NCBI RefSeq assembly: GCF_043099315.1
Contig: NZ_CP170746.1
Source: Chlorogloeopsis fritschii
GTDB taxonomy: Bacteria > Cyanobacteriota > Cyanobacteriia > Cyanobacteriales > Nostocaceae
Direction: 5' to 3' (one strand)
Length of the DNA: 64,000 nt
The notes under the pieces were generated by a model that was not told the origin of the DNA, searched no databases, and saw only the letters and a program-made list of their open reading frames with translations. Below are positions 1 through 7,806 of the stretch, in pieces (position 1 is the stretch's first letter; each line of letters begins with the position of its first letter). The position numbers and the translations under genes were made by a program.

Positions 1-2
1 AA

Positions 3-497
3 CGCTATCTTGCTTTGAATGAAATGTGTGTTAAACCCGCTTCTGCCGATCGCATGATTACCTCGATTCTGGAAATGGAAATTGATGGTGAGGTAGTCGA
101 TCAATATGTGGGAGACGGGTTAATAGTTGCTACTCCCACTGGTTCTACTGGCTACACGGTTTCTGCTAATGGCCCAATTATACATGATGGTATGGAAGCC
201 ATCACCATTACTCCCATTTGTCCGATGAGTCTTTCTAATCGCCCCGTCGTTCTACCCCCTGGTTCAGTAGTGAGTATTTGGCCTTTAGGGGATTACGATT
301 TGAGTACAAAACTGTGGATGGACGGGGTATTAGCTACTTCAATTTGGCCTGGACATCGCGTTGACGTGCGCATGGCAGAATGTCGGGCTAAGTTTATTAT
401 TTTGCGGGAAAATAATTCGTATTATCAGACACTGCGAGAGAAGTTGCTGTGGGCAGGTACAAGGGTTCGCTACAGCAGTACTAGTCATGCGAATTGA
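3..497 (+). CDS. nadK: NAD kinase, C-terminal part (5' end outside window)
   Basis: Phosphorylates NAD to NADP in the cytosol. About 165 residues are visible, against roughly 300 for the family, because the reading frame is already open at the window edge; the in-frame TTG at 15 is not the true start. The fragment carries the C-terminal beta-rich domain, with the conserved GDGLIVATPTGSTGY stretch that binds NAD, followed by the NRPVVLPPGS segment. The family is assigned with confidence from these motifs. Heterocystous cyanobacteria usually have two NadK paralogs, and which one this is cannot be decided from the fragment. Confidence 0.93.
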   Translation, partial: RYLALNEMCVKPASADRMITSILEMEIDGEVVDQYVGDGLIVATPTGSTGYTVSANGPIIHDGMEAITITPICPMSLSNRPVVLPPGSVVSIWPLGDYDLSTKLWMDGVLATSIWPGHRVDVRMAECRAKFIILRENNSYYQTLREKLLWAGTRVRYSSTSHAN

Positions 498-505
498 TGG
501 GAAAA

Positions 506-709
506 CTATTCTGGCTTTTTACGCCATTTCCCATCCTCGCCTTTTTCGTAATCTCGTTTTACGGCACTCCAAGCAACGCGGAAAGCGCTTTCTTCAGAAT
601 TGTATTCTTTTTCAGCGTTATTAAAAGCGGCTATAAATATTTCTTGGGCGTGCTTGGGTAGGTGTTCTTTGACAGAATCCGGTAACTCATCAATATTTTG
701 ATAAGGCAT
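506..709 (-). CDS. ChaB family protein
   Basis: A 67-residue protein with the ChaB signature: an N-terminal MPYQ followed by a LPDSVKEHLPKHAQEIF-type helix and a C-terminal KRDYEKGEDGKWRKK end. ChaB was named as a putative regulator of the ChaA cation antiporter in E. coli, but its biochemical role is not settled. The full family length is present. It is convergent with nadK, with only 8 nt between the stops. No chaA-like gene is nearby, so the name should be read as a family label only. Confidence 0.9.
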   Translation of the reverse strand: MPYQNIDELPDSVKEHLPKHAQEIFIAAFNNAEKEYNSEESAFRVAWSAVKRDYEKGEDGKWRKKPE

Positions 710-791
710 TGTTAGAAAAATAGTAAAAAAACTTCAACATTATTTAAAAGCTACTAATCCAAAACAATCGCTTCTACTACGTTATTTACAA

Positions 792-1136
792 CTATTCACC
801 TAATAAAGATTCCAACTCAGCTTTTAAAGCTATAACATCTGCAACTCTTGCTACTAGTAAATTTTCTTTACCAGCATCATTTAAACGTAATTTCCAATAA
901 CGTATACTCTCTGAATTATTCATCCAAAAATCTATAACTGTACCTACAACTTCGTCTTGATCCCAACCCCATTTTTGCGGTACTGGTTCTACAGATTCTA
1001 TCAATGCATCCAAAGTACACATATGTGTTGCTATGTATTCCACTCCTTTGTTTTGAGGTTTTTGTAATGTTTGTTGTTGATGATTAAAGAAGTTCAAAAC
1101 TGGAGATACTCCGACAATATCAAAAGTATATTTCAT
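792..1136 (-). CDS. hypothetical protein
   Basis: I do not recognise this 114-residue protein. It is soluble, acidic toward the C-terminus, and has no signal peptide or membrane segment. The start is placed at the ATG at 1136 because GGAAGG lies 5 nt upstream of it; a GTG at 1142 overlaps that ribosome-binding site and is less likely. It is divergent from the EamA transporter, so the CIRCE-like sites at 1272-1343 lie in its upstream region as well. It could be a lineage-specific cyanobacterial protein; function unknown. Confidence 0.6.
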   Translation of the reverse strand: MKYTFDIVGVSPVLNFFNHQQQTLQKPQNKGVEYIATHMCTLDALIESVEPVPQKWGWDQDEVVGTVIDFWMNNSESIRYWKLRLNDAGKENLLVARVADVIALKAELESLLGE

Positions 1137-1271
1137 TTCCACCTTCCCAATTATTAATCTCTAATGTGTAAATTTGAATTTATTCAATGATGATATAACT
1201 CAGTGTTGAAATTACATCCATAAAAAGTACTATGGAAGCCTATACCATCAGTAATAAATTGTAGAAAAGGT

Positions 1272-1298
1272 TTAGCACTTGATTAGCATGAGTGCTAA
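1272..1298. promoter_or_regulatory. CIRCE-like operator 1 (HrcA site)
   Basis: The sequence reads TTAGCACTT, nine bases, GAGTGCTAA. The CIRCE consensus is TTAGCACTC-N9-GAGTGCTAA, so 17 of 18 arm bases match and the spacer is exact. CIRCE is the operator of the HrcA heat-shock repressor, usually in front of groESL. Here it sits about 120 nt before an EamA transporter gene. The site is read directly; its function is inferred. Confidence 0.75.
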
Positions 1299-1316
1299 AG
1301 TTTATCTGACCAAAAA

Positions 1317-1343
1317 TTAGCAGTAAAGAGCATTGAGTGCTAA
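1317..1343. promoter_or_regulatory. CIRCE-like operator 2 (HrcA site)
   Basis: The sequence reads TTAGCAGTA, nine bases, GAGTGCTAA, matching 16 of 18 CIRCE arm bases with the exact 9-nt spacer. The right arm is perfect. It begins 45 nt after operator 1, so the two sites form a tandem pair. A TATAAA-like hexamer follows at about 1348-1353, immediately after the operator, where bound repressor could block the promoter. Confidence 0.6.
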
Positions 1344-1420
1344 TGTTTATAAAGGTATTTATCTTAAAAATATGAAAAGTTTTTAGTTTTTGAAAAGGGG
1401 TAGAGATTATTTTTAATATT

Positions 1421-2338
1421 TTGTTAAAATCCTCATTTTCAGCTTTTCAAGGTGAAATAGCGGCTTTATCTGCTGCCTGTTTGTGGGCGATCGCGTCTGT
1501 GGTTTATGGGCGCTTGGGGGAGCGCATCCCACCGTTGCAACTGAATTTGATTAAAGGTATAGTTGCAATCGCTCTGCTTGTGCTCACAATCTTGCTCAGT
1601 GGGGAATTATTTCCCAAAATTGCTCCCGTGCCTCTTTCTCTATTGCTATGTAGCGGTATTGTAGGCATTGGCTTGGGAGATACAGCTTTCTTTGCCACTA
1701 TCAATACAATAGGGGCGCGTCGTGCCTTATTGATGGGAACTCTTGCGCCACCCATAGCAGCGATCGCGAGCGAAATTTTCCTTCAAGAACAGCTCAATCT
1801 CAGTGCTTGGTACGGTATTTTACTTACGATTGCAGGAGTTGCTTGGGTAGTGACAGAACGTACTCCCGATCTGGGCGATCGCATGACAACACATCTAGGG
1901 CGCGGAATTGGCTTAGGTGTGTTAACAGCAATAACAAATGCCACAGGAACTGTTTTCTCTCGTGCAGCATTCGCTGATACCAACATTAGTCCTTTATGGG
2001 CTGCTTTATTGCGATTGAGTGCAGGAGTATTGATTTTGCTGATTTGGACATCTTTTTTGGGGCGTCAGAATAGGATATTGCTCTGCCCTGAGTGGAAATC
2101 ATCACAAGTCATATTTGGAATTTTCTTTGCAGCTTTTTGCGGAACCTATTTAGGAATTTGGTTACAGCAAACAGCCTTGAAATTCACAACTGCGGGAGTT
2201 GCATCAACTCTGCTGCAAACTAGCCCAGTATTTATTATCCCAATCGCTATGTGGTTGGGTGAGAAAATAACCTGGAGAGCGATCGCAGGTGTTGGCATGG
2301 CAATCGCTGGAACAGGATTGCTATTTTATTTTAAGTAA
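1421..2338 (+). CDS. EamA/DMT family transporter
   Basis: A 305-residue inner-membrane protein with ten predicted transmembrane helices arranged as two EamA repeats (about residues 10-145 and 160-300), typical of drug/metabolite exporters (RhaT/YdcZ superfamily). The family exports amino acids, nucleosides or other metabolites; the substrate cannot be read from sequence. The likely start is TTG at 1421. AAAAGGGG lies about 20 nt upstream, which is a little far, so the start is uncertain. Two CIRCE-like operators lie upstream, suggesting possible heat-shock control. The gene stands alone on this strand. Confidence 0.85.
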   Translation: MLKSSFSAFQGEIAALSAACLWAIASVVYGRLGERIPPLQLNLIKGIVAIALLVLTILLSGELFPKIAPVPLSLLLCSGIVGIGLGDTAFFATINTIGARRALLMGTLAPPIAAIASEIFLQEQLNLSAWYGILLTIAGVAWVVTERTPDLGDRMTTHLGRGIGLGVLTAITNATGTVFSRAAFADTNISPLWAALLRLSAGVLILLIWTSFLGRQNRILLCPEWKSSQVIFGIFFAAFCGTYLGIWLQQTALKFTTAGVASTLLQTSPVFIIPIAMWLGEKITWRAIAGVGMAIAGTGLLFYFK

Positions 2339-2339
2339 A

Positions 2340-2370
2340 AGGGATTGGGGACTGGGGATTGGGAATTGGA
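2340..2370. repeat. short heptamer array (GGGGATT/GGGGACT type)
   Basis: Four degenerate 7-nt units (GGGATTG, GGGACTG, GGGATTG, GGAATTG) follow directly behind the EamA stop. They resemble the short tandemly repeated repetitive heptanucleotides known from filamentous cyanobacteria. Confidence 0.6.
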
Positions 2371-2378
2371 TTTTAACC

Positions 2379-2407
2379 CTCGTTACCAGGTTCAATCTGG
2401 TAACGAG
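2379..2407. repeat. dispersed palindrome family A, copy 1
   Basis: CTCGTTACCAG and CTGGTAACGAG form a perfect 11-bp inverted repeat around a 7-nt loop. Related copies lie at 42231-42276 (opposite orientation) and 53268-53315. It falls between two convergent genes. Confidence 0.8.
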
Positions 2408-2429
2408 AACTATGTCTTCATCTGTTGTT

Positions 2430-3317
2430 TTAACCCAGAAAATCATAAGTGGGCAATCCGGTAATCTCAGTTGGGAGAGCAAACAAATCACCAGAGTAAA
2501 AACTTTTTTCTATTTCCTTTTCGCTGAGTCCAACTGAAGCAGTGGTGATGTAAAGTGTCTGCAAGTCTTCACCACCAAAAGTACAACAACTCGGACGCTG
2601 CACAGGTAGGGGTATCCGCCCTATCTCTTCACCTTGGGGGTTAAAGCGAATTACGCACCACCCATCCCACATCGCCACCCAGATATGCCCTTCACTATCA
2701 ACCGTTAGCCCATCAGGATAAAAAGATTCACTCGTTAAATCCAAAAAAATCCGGCGATCGCTAAGATTACCCGTTTGAGCATCAAAATTGTAAGCATAGA
2801 TTCTTTGCTGGTCAGAATCAGCCAAGTAAAATGTCTTTTGATCGGGACTCCAGCCTAATCCATTGGAAATTGTCAGCCCCGTTTCCATCAAATGCAATGA
2901 ACCATCAGGATCGTAACGATAAAGGCTACCTTGAGTTTTACCAGGGCACATGGAACCAAACCAAAATCTGCCTTGAGGATCGCATTTACCATCATTTAAG
3001 CGATTATCAGGCATATCTGCTTCCACCTGGATAATAGGCGTTACCTCACCTGATTGAGTATCGAGAAATGCCAAACCATGTCGCAGTGCCATAATTAACC
3101 GATTTGCACCCGCTAGAGCGACTGAGCCAACCACATCTCCAACATCAAAAAATATATTTTGTTCAGTCACAGAATTAAATTGATTGACTCGATGGTTGTA
3201 GATATCAACCCAATAAAGCAACTTGTGGGTTGAATCCCAAACAGGGCATTCTCCCAAACGAGCACGCGCCGTCAAAATATTGTTGAGTTTATACTGAGGT
3301 GAATTGATCACAGACAT
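2430..3317 (-). CDS. SMP-30/gluconolactonase/LRE family protein
   Basis: A 295-residue six-bladed beta-propeller lactonase-type protein, probably cytosolic, hydrolysing sugar-acid lactones or a related ester. The expected metal and substrate ligands are visible: Glu23 in GECPVWD, Asn108 in RLNDGKCDP, Asn152 in SNGLGWS and Asp202 in YPDGL. The length is normal for the family. The start ATG at 3317 begins MSVIN. It is convergent with the EamA gene. The precise substrate is unknown; regucalcin-like and gluconolactonase-like activities are both possible. Confidence 0.9.
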   Translation of the reverse strand: MSVINSPQYKLNNILTARARLGECPVWDSTHKLLYWVDIYNHRVNQFNSVTEQNIFFDVGDVVGSVALAGANRLIMALRHGLAFLDTQSGEVTPIIQVEADMPDNRLNDGKCDPQGRFWFGSMCPGKTQGSLYRYDPDGSLHLMETGLTISNGLGWSPDQKTFYLADSDQQRIYAYNFDAQTGNLSDRRIFLDLTSESFYPDGLTVDSEGHIWVAMWDGWCVIRFNPQGEEIGRIPLPVQRPSCCTFGGEDLQTLYITTASVGLSEKEIEKSFYSGDLFALPTEITGLPTYDFLG

Positions 3318-3359
3318 AAGCTAAACCAAAAAACTGACAAAGCGATCACCTCATTTAGC

Positions 3360-3467
3360 TTAATTCCACACAAAGTCCAAGTTCAATACAAACCCCGGCA
3401 ATACATCTTCTCCCCATAGGGTGGATGCTTGTTCCAAGACTTCTACTTCCTGCCCAATACGATAATT
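3360..3467 (-). pseudogene. Uma2 family endonuclease remnant (C-terminal end)
   Basis: In the gap between the SMP-30 gene and the toxin gene, the minus strand encodes about 35 residues ending in GEDVLPGFVLNLDFVWN, closed by a stop at 3360-3362. This matches the usual C-terminus of Uma2 (DUF820) PD-(D/E)XK proteins, with a VEVL element before GEDVLPGF. An in-frame stop lies just upstream at about 3470 and no catalytic core is present, so it is a decayed fragment. Uma2 genes are highly multiplied in cyanobacteria, which makes such debris likely. Confidence 0.6.
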
Positions 3468-3609
3468 TTAGTGTAATTTTTCAAGGGATATTTTAATGAT
3501 TAGAATTTGGACAAAAATATTTTTTATGGATAATTTAGGCGAACAAAAAAAGTATATTATTAGTAATTAAGCCATTTATCTCAAGAGATAAAATCTAACA
3601 GCACCAGCC

Positions 3610-3927
3610 TTATTCATAGTGATACCGACAAGCTAAAAAATCAATTTGGGTATTTCCAATTCGATAGACAGGTCGATGCTCTAAATCAATTCGGCGTGAC
3701 CATGTATCTACATCCATATATTTTAATGGCTCTGGTTTGCCTATTCCTTCAAATGGATCTTGCATTACGGCCGTAACCAAATCTAAGATTTTCGAGGCTT
3801 TCTGAAAATCTTGCCTAAACCACCAAGCTAAATCTTCCTTAAATTTAGAACTAAAACCAGGACTGCGATTATTTACAACAGGCTTAATTTCATCTGCTTC
3901 AGATTTCTTTTTTTTCTTCTTGCTCAA
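3610..3927 (-). CDS. YoeB/Txe family mRNA interferase toxin
   Basis: A RelE-superfamily ribosome-dependent mRNA endonuclease. The YoeB core is intact: Glu66 in GIGKPEPLK, Arg78/Arg79 in WSRRID, and His103-Tyr104 in the C-terminal CRYHYE. At 105 residues it is longer than the usual 84-90 because of an N-terminal lysine-rich stretch. The TTG start at 3927 lies inside the antitoxin gene, a 29-nt overlap typical of translational coupling. An internal start that removes the Lys tract is conceivable, but no good alternative codon is seen. Together with 3899-4204 it makes a type II toxin-antitoxin module. Confidence 0.88.
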   Translation of the reverse strand: MSKKKKKKSEADEIKPVVNNRSPGFSSKFKEDLAWWFRQDFQKASKILDLVTAVMQDPFEGIGKPEPLKYMDVDTWSRRIDLEHRPVYRIGNTQIDFLACRYHYE

Positions 3928-4204
3928 TCCCCAACTCCTGCTGCAATTCTTGAATAGTTTGGGGTTTTATTTTCCCCGTCTTAGATTCTTCCATTGCATC
4001 CATTAACCTACGAGCATTCGCAGGCGATCGCAATAAATAAACTGTCTCGATCAAACTCATCAAATCTGACTCAGAAATTAAGGCTACATTTTCACCATCA
4101 CGACGATTAATAATATATATTTGATGGTTTTCTACCACCAAATCTAACAACTTAAAAAAATCATTTCTGGCATCTGTTGGGGATGTAATTTTGTAGGGAA
4201 ACAT
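3899..4204 (-). CDS. YefM/Phd family antitoxin
   Basis: A 101-residue antitoxin that would bind the YoeB-like toxin with its C-terminal part and the operator DNA with its N-terminal Phd/YefM fold. The N-terminus (YKITSPTDARNDFFKLLDLV) and the following IINRRDGENVALIS element are characteristic of the family. The C-terminus is charged and Glu-rich, as expected for a toxin-wrapping tail. It is the first gene of the operon and overlaps the toxin start by 29 nt through an A8 run. Autoregulation is expected for the family; no operator was identified. Confidence 0.88.
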   Translation of the reverse strand: MFPYKITSPTDARNDFFKLLDLVVENHQIYIINRRDGENVALISESDLMSLIETVYLLRSPANARRLMDAMEESKTGKIKPQTIQELQQELGIEQEEKKEI

Positions 4205-4325
4205 CAGCTTATGTACAGGATTATATAACTAACATTATATAATGCCATTGAATATCAGCCTCACGAAGAGTGCTGATACTCATAAGCAGCTTGACGGTTA
4301 ACAATTAACGATTAGCTATTAACCA

Positions 4326-5263
4326 TTAGCTATTTCCTTGCAAAATCTCTTCATCCACAGAAAAATCAATTTCTGCCTTGTCTCGCCCTGATGCCAGATA
4401 ATCATTCTGGAACGAGTCCTTTAACCCAGAAATCAGATCGTACTCAGGCTGCCAATTCAATTGTGTCATTGCTTTATTTACCGAAGCAAAGAAATGTTGC
4501 ACTCGTAAAGGAAAAGCTTTGCGCTTGCCGAAATCAAATTTTTTTGGATCATAATGCACAATTTTAATTTGATCTGGAGATTTGCCAGCAGCAACACCAC
4601 AAGCACGCGCTAAACCATCAAACGTGACAAAGCGATCACCAGAAACGTTATAAATCTGCTTAATCGCCTGAGAATTACCCAAAACATTTGCCATTGCCCC
4701 TGCCAAATCTTTGACGTGTCCTAGCTGGGTAATATGCAGTCCATTGCCCGGAATCGGAACGGGGCGATCGCGCACAATCCGATCAAAAAACCAAGCTTCT
4801 AAATCATTGTAGTTCTGGGGCCGTAAATATAGGTCGGGCGAATAGAAGTAAAGGGAATTTCCACTTCCTTTAGGTAAGCTTCTGTTTCATGTTTACCCCG
4901 ATGACGGCTTTGAGGATCAACTGGATCGCCTTCAATATGAGGTAACTGGTCTGATTTGAGGTATACTCCAGCAGAACTCATATATATAAAATGCTGTACG
5001 CGGTCTTGAAAAATTTCTACCAGTGGTTGAGTATCGCTGAGTTCTCGCCCGTTGTTATCAAAAATGGCATCAAAATTTTCTTTGGCAAGTTTTTCTTTCA
5101 GTTGGGTGGTGTCTGTGCGATCGCCTGTAATTTGCCTTACACCCTCAACTGGTGTCGGACGATTGCCACGATTGAACAAAACCACTTCATGTCCTTTTTG
5201 TACTAGCAGTTGAGTCAAATAAACACCAATGAATCGAGTGCCACCCATGATTAGAATTCGCAT
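4326..5263 (-). pseudogene. NAD-dependent epimerase/dehydratase (CSP41-like), frameshifted
   Basis: Two adjacent frames (5263-4799 and 4775-4326) together encode one SDR-type epimerase resembling the chloroplast stem-loop-binding protein CSP41 and its cyanobacterial homologs. The first part has the Rossmann start MRILIMGGTRFIG and reaches TYIYGP; the second resumes at RDRPVPIPGNGLHITQ. Between them the minus strand has GGCCCCAG; one added C (C4 to C5, positions 4817-4820) would restore G-P-Q-N-Y-N-D-L-E-A-W-F-F-D-R and join the halves without loss. It is either a recent inactivating deletion or a homopolymer sequencing error. Confidence 0.85.
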
Positions 5264-5291
5264 AAATCCCCAATACCTATCTCAATAATTC

Positions 5292-5519
5292 TGGGGCTAG
5301 AGGCTAGGGGCTAGGGGCTAGGGGCTAGGGGCTAGAGGCTAGGGGCTAGTAGAAAAAATATTATTTAGATACTAACAACCCCTAATCCCTAGTCCCTAAT
5401 CCCTAATCCCTAATCCCTAGTCCCTAGTCCCTAGTCCCTAGTCCCTAATCCCTAGTCCCTAGTCCCTAGTCCCTAATCCCTAGTCCCTAGTCCCTAGTCC
5501 CTAGTCCCTAGTCCCTAAT
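5292..5519. repeat. heptanucleotide tandem repeat arrays (GGGGCTA and TCCCTAG/TCCCTAA)
   Basis: Two adjacent arrays of 7-nt units. From about 5292 to 5349, GGGGCTA (variant AGAGGCT) is repeated about eight times. From about 5379 to 5519, TCCCTAG or TCCCTAA is repeated about twenty times. Their polarity is opposite, so the RNA could fold back with G-U pairs. They belong to the short tandemly repeated sequences known from filamentous cyanobacteria. The rest of the 5264-5678 gap is A+T-rich and contains no gene I can support. Confidence 0.9.
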
Positions 5520-5678
5520 CTGAGATTATCAGGTTGCGACATTTGTGGAACTTATTTTGGAAGAGTTACGTCTTTTAACTGATATGGGGCATTTCCCATT
5601 TTTTGATTACAAAGGGAAACTTTTCAGTTAATCTCATTATTTATCTAATTTTTTTAAACCACTTATCAAAAGTTAGCT

Positions 5679-6830
5679 GTGCCCTTGAAATATGCTTTAG
5701 TGCATGAGTGGCTGACACCTAAAGCCACTGGCGGTTCAGAACAAGTAGTACGGGAAATCCTCAATCACGTAGATGCGGACTTATATGCCCTCATCGATTT
5801 TGAATCCAGCAATCCAGAAAGTTATTTGTACAAGCGTCAAATTGGTACGACGTTTCTCCAGCACTTTCCCTTCGCCCGCAATGGAGTACAAAAATACTTA
5901 CCTCTTTTGCCCTTCGCCATTGAACAACTCGATCTGCGGGAGTATGACGTAATTCTCTCTTCCTCTCACGCCGTCGCCAAAGGCATTCTGACTACTCCCG
6001 ATCAGTTACATATTTGTTACTGCCACAGTCCCATGCGTTATGCTTGGGACTTGACTTTTGATTATCTACGCCACAGCAAACTAGGCAGTGGCATACCTGG
6101 TTGGGCAACGCGGTATGTATTACACCATTTACGTTTGTGGGATGTAATTAGCGCCAATCGTGTTGATTACTTCATTGCTAATTCTCAGCACACAGCTCGT
6201 AGAATTTGGCGCTGTTACCGCCGAGAAGCAACTGTTATTTATCCACCTGTTAATATTGAGAGTTTTCCTTTGATTCCCGAAAAAGAGGATTTTTATCTGA
6301 CTGTTTCCCGGTTAGTGAGTTACAAACAAGTATCTTTAATAATTCGGGCTTTTAACCAAATGCAAAAAAAACTAGTAGTAATTGGCACAGGAGCTGAAAT
6401 GACAAAAATCCGTGAGATAGCAAACTCTAATATACAAATACTGGGATGGCAACCCGATGCGGTTGTCAAAAAATACATGGCTCATGCCAAAGGATTTGTA
6501 TATGCAGCTTGTGAAGATTTTGGTATTGCTTTGGTGGAAGCCCAAGCTTGTGGCACGCCTGTGATTGCCTATGGTGTCGGTGGTGCCCAAGAAACGGTGC
6601 GGGATATTCGCGAGTGGGGAGAAACAGGAACTGGTGTTTTGTTTGGGAAACAGACAGAAGCAGCTTTGGTAGAAGCCACAGAAACCTTTGAAGCTTATCA
6701 AAGTAAATTCAATCCAGAGTATGCGCGATCGCACGCCAGCAAGTTTTCTCGCCAAATTTTTGCCCAACGTTATTTAGAATTTTTGCACAAATGTATTGAA
6801 CAAAAAGCCTTGAATAGCATACAAAGTTAA
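5679..6830 (+). CDS. glycosyltransferase family 4
   Basis: A 383-residue GT-B fold retaining glycosyltransferase that probably adds a sugar from a nucleotide donor to a lipid-linked exopolysaccharide repeat unit at the inner membrane. The N-terminal acceptor domain starts LVHEWLTPKATGGSEQVV. The donor domain carries the EX7E motif, EDFGIALVE at about residues 279-287, followed by AQACGTPVIAYGVGGAQE. The GTG start at 5679 is used (MPLKYALVHEW). It is followed about 90 nt later by a priming sugar transferase and then gmd and fcl, indicating a polysaccharide locus. The linkage formed is not predictable. Confidence 0.9.
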   Translation: MPLKYALVHEWLTPKATGGSEQVVREILNHVDADLYALIDFESSNPESYLYKRQIGTTFLQHFPFARNGVQKYLPLLPFAIEQLDLREYDVILSSSHAVAKGILTTPDQLHICYCHSPMRYAWDLTFDYLRHSKLGSGIPGWATRYVLHHLRLWDVISANRVDYFIANSQHTARRIWRCYRREATVIYPPVNIESFPLIPEKEDFYLTVSRLVSYKQVSLIIRAFNQMQKKLVVIGTGAEMTKIREIANSNIQILGWQPDAVVKKYMAHAKGFVYAACEDFGIALVEAQACGTPVIAYGVGGAQETVRDIREWGETGTGVLFGKQTEAALVEATETFEAYQSKFNPEYARSHASKFSRQIFAQRYLEFLHKCIEQKALNSIQS

Positions 6831-6922
6831 TTTTTACTGCAGGGTTTTAGAAAAAAGCTCCCAGAAACACCTGCTTTTGGCTTTAAGATTGGGACTATGT
6901 GTGGTGTGGATTATTAAGGATT

Positions 6923-7759
6923 ATGATGACTGCCCAGAGCTCACTCCTCTTTGGCAAGCGATCGCGTAGCACATCTGGCACGGGGCGCTCTTTTTCAAAC
7001 AGTGCTACCTCGTCAGAAGTACTGGCGCAACCCAACGAAACCAGGTTGACGTCAATTGGGCGATCGCGTACTTTATTAAAACGCGGTCAACCTAGAAAGA
7101 CGCGTAGAGTTAAACTCAAAGGTATATCTGCTCAGGCTTTAAACGGAGAGTTTGGCAAACGACTGTTCGATATACTTTTTTCGCTCTCTGTACTGATTTT
7201 GTTTTCCCCCGTCTACTTAATTTTGGCTTCTTTGATTGCTTTAAGTTCAAAAGGCCCTATTTTTTACGTCCAAGAACGGGTTGGTAAAAATTACAAGTCA
7301 TTTAACTGTATAAAGTTCCGCACGATGGTGAGCAATGCCGACGAAATCCTCATGCAAATGATGGATACATCGCCTGAGTTGCGCAAAGAGTTTGAAAGCA
7401 GTTTTAAACTCAAACACGATCCTCGGATTACAAAGATCGGAAAATTTTTGCGAATTACTAGCTTGGACGAATTCCCTCAGTTTTGGAATGTCTTAAAAGG
7501 AGACATGAGTGTTGTTGGGCCTAGACCTCTAGTATCGGAAGAACTACCGAAATACGGTTGTCATATCGATGAGATTTTAACAATCCGACCTGGTATTACT
7601 GGATTATGGCAAGTTTCTGGTCGCAATGATATTCCCTATCCTCGACGAGTTCAAATAGACCTGCATTATGTCAAGTTCAGGAATTTTTGGCTCGATTTAT
7701 GGATTATTTTGAAAACGGTTCGTGTAGTCGTTCTGCCCAAAGATAACGGAGCTTACTGA
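6923..7759 (+). CDS. polyprenyl-phosphate sugar transferase (exopolysaccharide priming enzyme)
   Basis: A bacterial sugar transferase of the WbaP/EpsL type that transfers a hexose-1-phosphate to undecaprenyl phosphate and so starts exopolysaccharide repeat-unit synthesis. After a basic N-terminal tail of about 75 residues, a hydrophobic hairpin (KRLFDILFSLSVLILFSPVY) leads into the catalytic domain with KFRTMV, LRITSLDEFPQFWNVLKGDM, SVVGPRPLV and PGITGLWQVSGR. The start is placed at the ATG pair 6923/6926, behind AAGGA at 6916-6920; an upstream GTG at 6899 lacks such a site. It lacks the large multi-spanning N-terminal domain of full WbaP. Confidence 0.9.
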   Translation: MMTAQSSLLFGKRSRSTSGTGRSFSNSATSSEVLAQPNETRLTSIGRSRTLLKRGQPRKTRRVKLKGISAQALNGEFGKRLFDILFSLSVLILFSPVYLILASLIALSSKGPIFYVQERVGKNYKSFNCIKFRTMVSNADEILMQMMDTSPELRKEFESSFKLKHDPRITKIGKFLRITSLDEFPQFWNVLKGDMSVVGPRPLVSEELPKYGCHIDEILTIRPGITGLWQVSGRNDIPYPRRVQIDLHYVKFRNFWLDLWIILKTVRVVVLPKDNGAY

Positions 7760-7780
7760 AAGATTAGCACTACAATGATT

Positions 7781-7806
7781 TTCTGGGGCAGTCAATAACC
7801 CCAGAA
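7781..7806 (+). terminator. hairpin after the sugar transferase gene
   Basis: TTCTGGGG and CCCCAGAA form a perfect 8-bp stem with a 10-nt loop, 21 nt behind the stop codon. No U-tract follows, so it may be a processing or stabilising hairpin rather than an intrinsic terminator. The remaining gap up to 8210 is A+T-rich, has no gene, and probably contains the gmd promoter. Confidence 0.45.

Noticed and set aside
5292..5519. Possible CRISPR array
   Set aside because: Units are 7 nt with no unique spacers, so it is a simple heptanucleotide tandem repeat.
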